The notes beneath the pieces were generated by a model, which saw only the letters and a list, made by a program, of their open reading frames with translations, was not told where the DNA came from and searched no databases. A DNA stretch of 25,479 bases from JBLNDG01 sp050261415 (GTDB lineage: Bacteria; Bacillota; Clostridia; Lutisporales; Lutisporaceae), in the NCBI GenBank assembly GCA_050261415.1, contig JBLNDG010000222.1, positions 1 to 25,479 on the forward strand. The letters are read 5' to 3'. Shown here one piece after another: positions 22,296 to 25,479 of the stretch; position 1 is the stretch's first letter, and the number at the start of each line of letters is the position of its first letter. The position numbers were made by a program, and so were the translations under genes.

Positions 22296-22499
22296 TTATT
22301 CTTTAAATTGAGGTTCTTCGCTTTGTATGAATTGAAGCCTGTTAGTCAGCGAATCTATAATTGTTTTCTGAGTCTGTGCCAAGGTGTTGAATACTTGCTT
22401 TGCATTCTGATCCTGAGTTTCCAGCGCAAAGGTCTTTAGATTAGCCATTACACTTTCAGCGGTAGCTATAGTTTCCTGCATTTTTGTTCCTACAGTCAT
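22296..22499 (-). CDS. DUF1657 protein, second copy
   Basis: A 67-residue protein, MTVGTKMQETIATAES, FALETQDQNAKQVFNTLAQTQ and the end SEEPQFKE, typical of DUF1657. A GGGGGAGGTGA ribosome site precedes the ATG. It is convergent with the DUF421 gene and shares its terminator hairpin. Its sequence is closer to the usual DUF1657 pattern than the copy at 21112-21321. Confidence 0.9.
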   Translation of the reverse strand: MTVGTKMQETIATAESVMANLKTFALETQDQNAKQVFNTLAQTQKTIIDSLTNRLQFIQSEEPQFKE

Positions 22500-22587
22500 A
22501 TTAAATCACCTCCCCCTATTAATATTCTCCCGCAGCAGCTAAAAAATTCGTAAACCGGCGTAAAAAACCATGAAGCAATTGTTTTGT

Positions 22588-22616
22588 TTGCTTTTATTAT
22601 TTGGTAATTTTATAAT
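22588..22616 (+). promoter_or_regulatory. Candidate promoter of the dipeptidase gene
   Basis: Consensus TATAAT at 22611-22616, 17-base spacer and a weak TTGCTT at 22588-22593. It lies in the divergent gap between the minus-strand DUF1657 gene and the dipeptidase gene. Confidence 0.45.
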
Positions 22617-22678
22617 AATGTTTGTATAGTGCAAAATAGTGGAGTAAATTAAATAAGCAATTGAGAAGGGGTGTTATT

Positions 22679-24142
22679 ATGAACAGGCTTACACAATCCA
22701 AGTACAGTGAAATATTCAGGTATTTCGGGGAAATTTCATCAATTCCAAGGTGTTCGGGAAGCGAAAAACAGATAAGTGATTATCTGGTTAGCTTTGCGAA
22801 GAAACATAATTTGGCGGTAATACAGGACGAGGCTCTAAACGTAATCATAAGAAAGCCTGCCTTCAGGGGCTATGAAAAAGCGCCGACGGTAATAATCCAG
22901 GGACATATGGATATGGTCTGTGAAAAAAACAAGAGCACAAAGCATGATTTTGCCAAAGATCCAATAAAGCTTAGAGTAGTTGAAGACATGATATATGCCG
23001 AGGACACCACGCTTGGTGCAGATAACGGAATAGCTTTGGCTTATGCACTTACGCTGCTTGCTTCAAAAGACCTGCCGCATCCTGCACTTGAAGCATTGTT
23101 CACTGTTGACGAAGAAAGTACAATGAGCGGTGCAAAACGGCTCGATACAGCCTTACTAAAGGGAAGACTTCTTGTAAACCTTGATTCTGAAGAGGAAGGG
23201 AAGCTTCTGGTAAGCAGTGCCGGAGGTACGAAAGCAAAAGTGGTATTGCCGATAGAATGGGATAAGGCTCCTGCCGGGACAGAAGCATACAGAATAAGTA
23301 TCGGCGGACTTAAAGGCGGCCATTCGGGCATGGAAATCAACAAGTACAGAGGTAATGCAAACAAGCTCCTGGGAAGGCTGTTGGATGACCTGAGCAAGGA
23401 ATGCAGCTTTTCTATAGCCGATGTGGTAGGAGGCCTGAAGTCAAATGCGGTACCTAGGGAATCTGAAGTGGTTATACTTGTTGATACTGTAAACAAAAAG
23501 AAAGTAGAAAGCAAGATTGCCGAATGGGAAGCTATTTTCAAAAACGAACTGAGAGTCCAGGATCCGGGCGTGCAGGTTTGTTTTGAAAATGTAATTGAAA
23601 AAGTAGAAAAGGTATTTTCGAAGGACACTGCAGCAAAGCTTATAGCGGCACTTGTTCTTACTCCAAACGGCGTACAAAGCATGAGTATGGAAATAGACGG
23701 CTTGGTTGAAAGCTCCACCAATTTAGGTATAGTAGCCGTGAATGGCGATGAAATCTGGATGGTAAATGAAATGAGGAGTTCTGTAAGGACCTTGAAGAGA
23801 GGCATCTTTAACACTGTTTCAAAATTGGCCGAAACTCTTAATGGAAAAGTCATCGTTGAGTCGGATTATCCCGAGTGGGCATACAATCCGGATTCAAAGC
23901 TCAGGCCGCTATTTATAAAGGTTTACAAGGAAAAATACAAGACTGAGCCTGAAATAATCGCAATACATGCAGGGCTCGAATGCGGTGTCTTTATGAGCAA
24001 AACCCCAGGCTTGGATGCAATCTCCCTGGGGCCTGACACCTTCGATGTGCATTCACCCAACGAACATGTAAGTATTCCGTCAGTAGAAAGAACATGGGAA
24101 TACCTGCTGGAAGTTATGAAACATATGAACGAATTAAAATAA
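22679..24142 (+). CDS. pepD: Aminoacyl-histidine dipeptidase (PepD, M20C metallopeptidase)
   Basis: A 487-residue cytoplasmic zinc dipeptidase that splits Xaa-His and related dipeptides. The metal ligands and catalytic residues stand in family order: VIIQGHMDMVCEKN, DTTLGADNGIA, FTVDEESTMSGAK, NLDSEEEG, and the late IHAGLECGVF and GPDTFDVHSPNEHVSIPS. GGLKGGHSGMEI marks the lid/dimer domain. The ATG at 22679 has AAGGGG seven bases upstream; an in-frame TTG at 22661 overlaps that region. The EamA-type transporter gene follows after 12 bases. Confidence 0.94.
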   Translation: MNRLTQSKYSEIFRYFGEISSIPRCSGSEKQISDYLVSFAKKHNLAVIQDEALNVIIRKPAFRGYEKAPTVIIQGHMDMVCEKNKSTKHDFAKDPIKLRVVEDMIYAEDTTLGADNGIALAYALTLLASKDLPHPALEALFTVDEESTMSGAKRLDTALLKGRLLVNLDSEEEGKLLVSSAGGTKAKVVLPIEWDKAPAGTEAYRISIGGLKGGHSGMEINKYRGNANKLLGRLLDDLSKECSFSIADVVGGLKSNAVPRESEVVILVDTVNKKKVESKIAEWEAIFKNELRVQDPGVQVCFENVIEKVEKVFSKDTAAKLIAALVLTPNGVQSMSMEIDGLVESSTNLGIVAVNGDEIWMVNEMRSSVRTLKRGIFNTVSKLAETLNGKVIVESDYPEWAYNPDSKLRPLFIKVYKEKYKTEPEIIAIHAGLECGVFMSKTPGLDAISLGPDTFDVHSPNEHVSIPSVERTWEYLLEVMKHMNELK

Positions 24143-24154
24143 GGAGTTATTTGG

Positions 24155-25096
24155 ATGGAGAAACAAGGAAAGAGGCAGGATAAAAGGAGTATATCAGGAG
24201 TGTTTTACGGAGCGATTGCCTATACTGCATGGGGATTTCTCCCGATATACTGGAAATTTTTAAAGGAGATACCAGCAGATGAGATCTTGGCGCACAGAAT
24301 ATTCTGGTCCTTTCTGTTTGTGGGAGGGATATTGCTTTTTAAGAATAATTTAGGAGTGCTTTTAGAGACATTGAAGGATAGAAAAAATGCAACGTATGTG
24401 CTCCTGTGTGCCGTTTTGATATCTGTTAACTGGGGTACTTATATATGGGCAGTAAACTCGGGGAACATACTGCAGTCAAGTATGGGCTATTATATAAACC
24501 CCTTAATGGTAATACTCTTGGGAATGACTGTACTTAAAGAGAAACTTAATGCGCTGCAATATGTCTCCATCGGTTTTGCCGCCATAGGTGTTGCTGTTAT
24601 TACAATACAGTTCGGCAGGGTTCCATGGATTGCACTTATTCTTGCCGTTTCCTTCGCTTTATACGGTTTGTTTAAGAAGCTTCTCAATGCAGAGTCGCTT
24701 GTAGGCCTTGCGTTGGAGACCACTGCACTGATGCCTCAGGCATTGGGATATATATTGTTTAAACTTTTCTCCGGGCAAAGTGCTTTATATTCGGTATCCC
24801 TGTCTACCCTTGTGTTACTGCTTTTTTCGGGTGTTGCAACAGCTACGCCTCTTTTGTGGTTTGCTATGGGAACGGTTAGGGTGAAGTTGTCGACCATGGG
24901 ATTTTTACAATATATATCTCCCACAATAAGTCTCTTTATAGGCATATTCATTTATGGGGAGAAATTCACCAGCGCCCATATGCTGAGTTTCGCTTTCATA
25001 TGGGTTGGGCTTGTAATATATTCCTTCTCCAATTCGGAAATAGTAAACAAGCTAACAAGTGCTAGAAACAAAGGCATTGAAGTGAAGGAGAGTTAG
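24155..25096 (+). CDS. rarD: EamA-family transporter, RarD type
   Basis: A 313-residue inner-membrane protein with about ten hydrophobic segments in two EamA repeats. The RarD hallmarks are GAIAYTAWGFLPIYWKFLKEIPADEILAHRIFWSFLF near the N-terminus, SVNWGTYIWAVNSGNILQSSMGYYINPL and the C-terminal STMGFLQYISPTISLFIGIFIYGE. Family members are drug/metabolite transporters; RarD was named for chloramphenicol resistance, but the natural substrate is unknown. AAGGAG precedes the ATG. It is 12 bases after pepD and probably cotranscribed. Confidence 0.9.
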   Translation: MEKQGKRQDKRSISGVFYGAIAYTAWGFLPIYWKFLKEIPADEILAHRIFWSFLFVGGILLFKNNLGVLLETLKDRKNATYVLLCAVLISVNWGTYIWAVNSGNILQSSMGYYINPLMVILLGMTVLKEKLNALQYVSIGFAAIGVAVITIQFGRVPWIALILAVSFALYGLFKKLLNAESLVGLALETTALMPQALGYILFKLFSGQSALYSVSLSTLVLLLFSGVATATPLLWFAMGTVRVKLSTMGFLQYISPTISLFIGIFIYGEKFTSAHMLSFAFIWVGLVIYSFSNSEIVNKLTSARNKGIEVKES

Positions 25097-25102
25097 TCTT
25101 GG

Positions 25103-25169
25103 TACATAGTTTTTTGCAAACAGGCAAATATAATAAAGAGCATTGAGCCATAAAGCAATAAACTATGTA
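25103..25169. repeat. Ten-base inverted repeat upstream of the last gene
   Basis: TACATAGTTT (25103-25112) and AAACTATGTA (25160-25169) are exact reverse complements. Between them lies TTTGC-N6-GCAAA and a TATAAT at 25129-25134. They may be operator half-sites, or the repeat may arise by chance in AT-rich DNA. Confidence 0.4.
25129..25134 (+). promoter_or_regulatory. Candidate -10 box of the last gene
   Basis: A consensus TATAAT, about 55 bases before the ATG at 25189. No good -35 box is seen. Confidence 0.35.
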
Positions 25170-25188
25170 AGGTTAGGTGAACGTATTT

Positions 25189-25446
25189 ATGGGAATAGAG
25201 TTAAATGATATGAACATAAACCAACTGGAGGACGTCCTTTACGAAACTTCAAAGTTCAATTATGAAGATTTCAAGACCTTCGAGGAAGCACTTCTCGACA
25301 TGTATGGAGGAATTAATACCGAAAACCTGAAAAAGATAATAGACTTTGTTGAAGATGAACTTGGATTGAAATCGGATGCGGACTTGACGCAACTGGACAG
25401 CAATCAGAAGGAAAAGATAGTTGAATTTGCTACAAAACTGCAATAA
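25189..25446 (+). CDS. Small acidic helical protein, unknown
   Basis: An 85-residue acidic protein I do not recognise. It appears mainly helical (NINQLEDVLYETSKFNYEDFKTFEEALLDMY, NLKKIIDFVEDELGL) with no membrane segment, cysteine or obvious motif. I chose the ATG at 25189 because AGGTGA lies eight bases upstream; a GTG at 25177 overlaps that site. It appears to be a single gene with its own -10 box and a terminator starting inside its stop codon region. Confidence 0.75.
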   Translation: MGIELNDMNINQLEDVLYETSKFNYEDFKTFEEALLDMYGGINTENLKKIIDFVEDELGLKSDADLTQLDSNQKEKIVEFATKLQ

Positions 25447-25472
25447 AAAAGGCTTCTATGGAAGCCTTTTTT
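25445..25472 (+). terminator. Terminator at the window end
   Basis: AAAAAAGGCTTC (25445-25456) pairs with GAAGCCTTTTTT (25461-25472) around a 4-base loop, overlapping the stop codon. The stem is the same as in the two hairpins at 5265-5417, with a shorter loop. Confidence 0.9.
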
Positions 25473-25479
25473 ATTTCTT

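Noticed and set aside
23041..23853. Open frame of 270 codons on the minus strand
   Set aside because: It is antisense to the well-supported pepD gene, is Ser/Phe-rich in the manner of a shadow frame and has no ribosome site.

Overview
The window reads as a low- to mid-GC, AT-rich-intergenic Firmicute of the class Clostridia, probably an anaerobic spore former. The evidence is a PTS-type dihydroxyacetone kinase operon, a T-box-controlled gene, a rubrerythrin, two DUF1657 genes with a DUF421/YetF-type membrane protein (families linked to sporulation in Firmicutes), YesM/YesN-type two-component proteins, strong AGGAGG ribosome sites and frequent TTG/GTG starts. A cellulose- or xylan-degrading clostridium would fit the xylose-type sensor genes, but the species cannot be fixed from the sequence alone. 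I saw no phage, insertion sequence, CRISPR array, rRNA or tRNA.

Layout, left to right. (1) 2-739: the 3' part of a secernin-like C69 peptidase gene, closed by a terminator. (2) 921-4084: an intergenic patch of palindromes, a candidate sigma-54 promoter, then dhaK-dhaL-dhaM, an HPr-like phosphocarrier and a DJ-1/PfpI-family protein, ended by a terminator. (3) 4118-5417: a D-2-hydroxyacid dehydrogenase resembling glyoxylate reductase, then two nearly identical hairpin terminators. (4) 5521-12230: a five-gene run of a membrane-anchored sugar-binding protein, a YesM/LytS-type histidine kinase, a YesN/AraC-type response regulator, a second membrane-anchored binding protein that closely resembles D-xylose-binding XylF, and glycogen synthase glgA. 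Overlaps and short gaps suggest one transcript. (5) 12238-17085, minus strand: trpB2 under its own promoter and a tryptophan-type T-box; a rubrerythrin gene broken by an in-frame stop; and a small EamA/SMR-like membrane protein, a GT2 polyprenyl-phosphate-sugar-synthase-like enzyme and a GT-C membrane glycosyltransferase that together look like a three-part extracytoplasmic glycosylation system. (6) 17171-19737: a small Gly-rich hydrophobic protein on the minus strand, then DUF3892, an unknown small protein, an Mrp/ApbC ATPase and a Fur-family regulator preceded by a 25-bp-period direct repeat. (7) 19824-22499: an EndoQ-like PHP-domain nuclease, a DUF1657 protein, a DUF421 membrane protein whose C-terminus itself resembles DUF1657, and a convergent second DUF1657 gene. 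(8) 22588-25472: a PepD-type M20 dipeptidase, a RarD-type EamA transporter and an unknown 85-residue protein with its own terminator.

The most notable unit is region 4. A XylFII-LytS-YesN-like three-component sensor normally has one anchored binding protein and sits beside xylose transporter genes. Here two anchored binding proteins flank the kinase and regulator, no transporter is present, and the next gene is glgA. The module may couple extracellular sugar sensing to glycogen storage. Other items worth checking are the DUF421-DUF1657 fusion, the broken rubrerythrin whose open frame overlaps the trpB2 promoter, and the candidate sigma-54 control of the dha operon.
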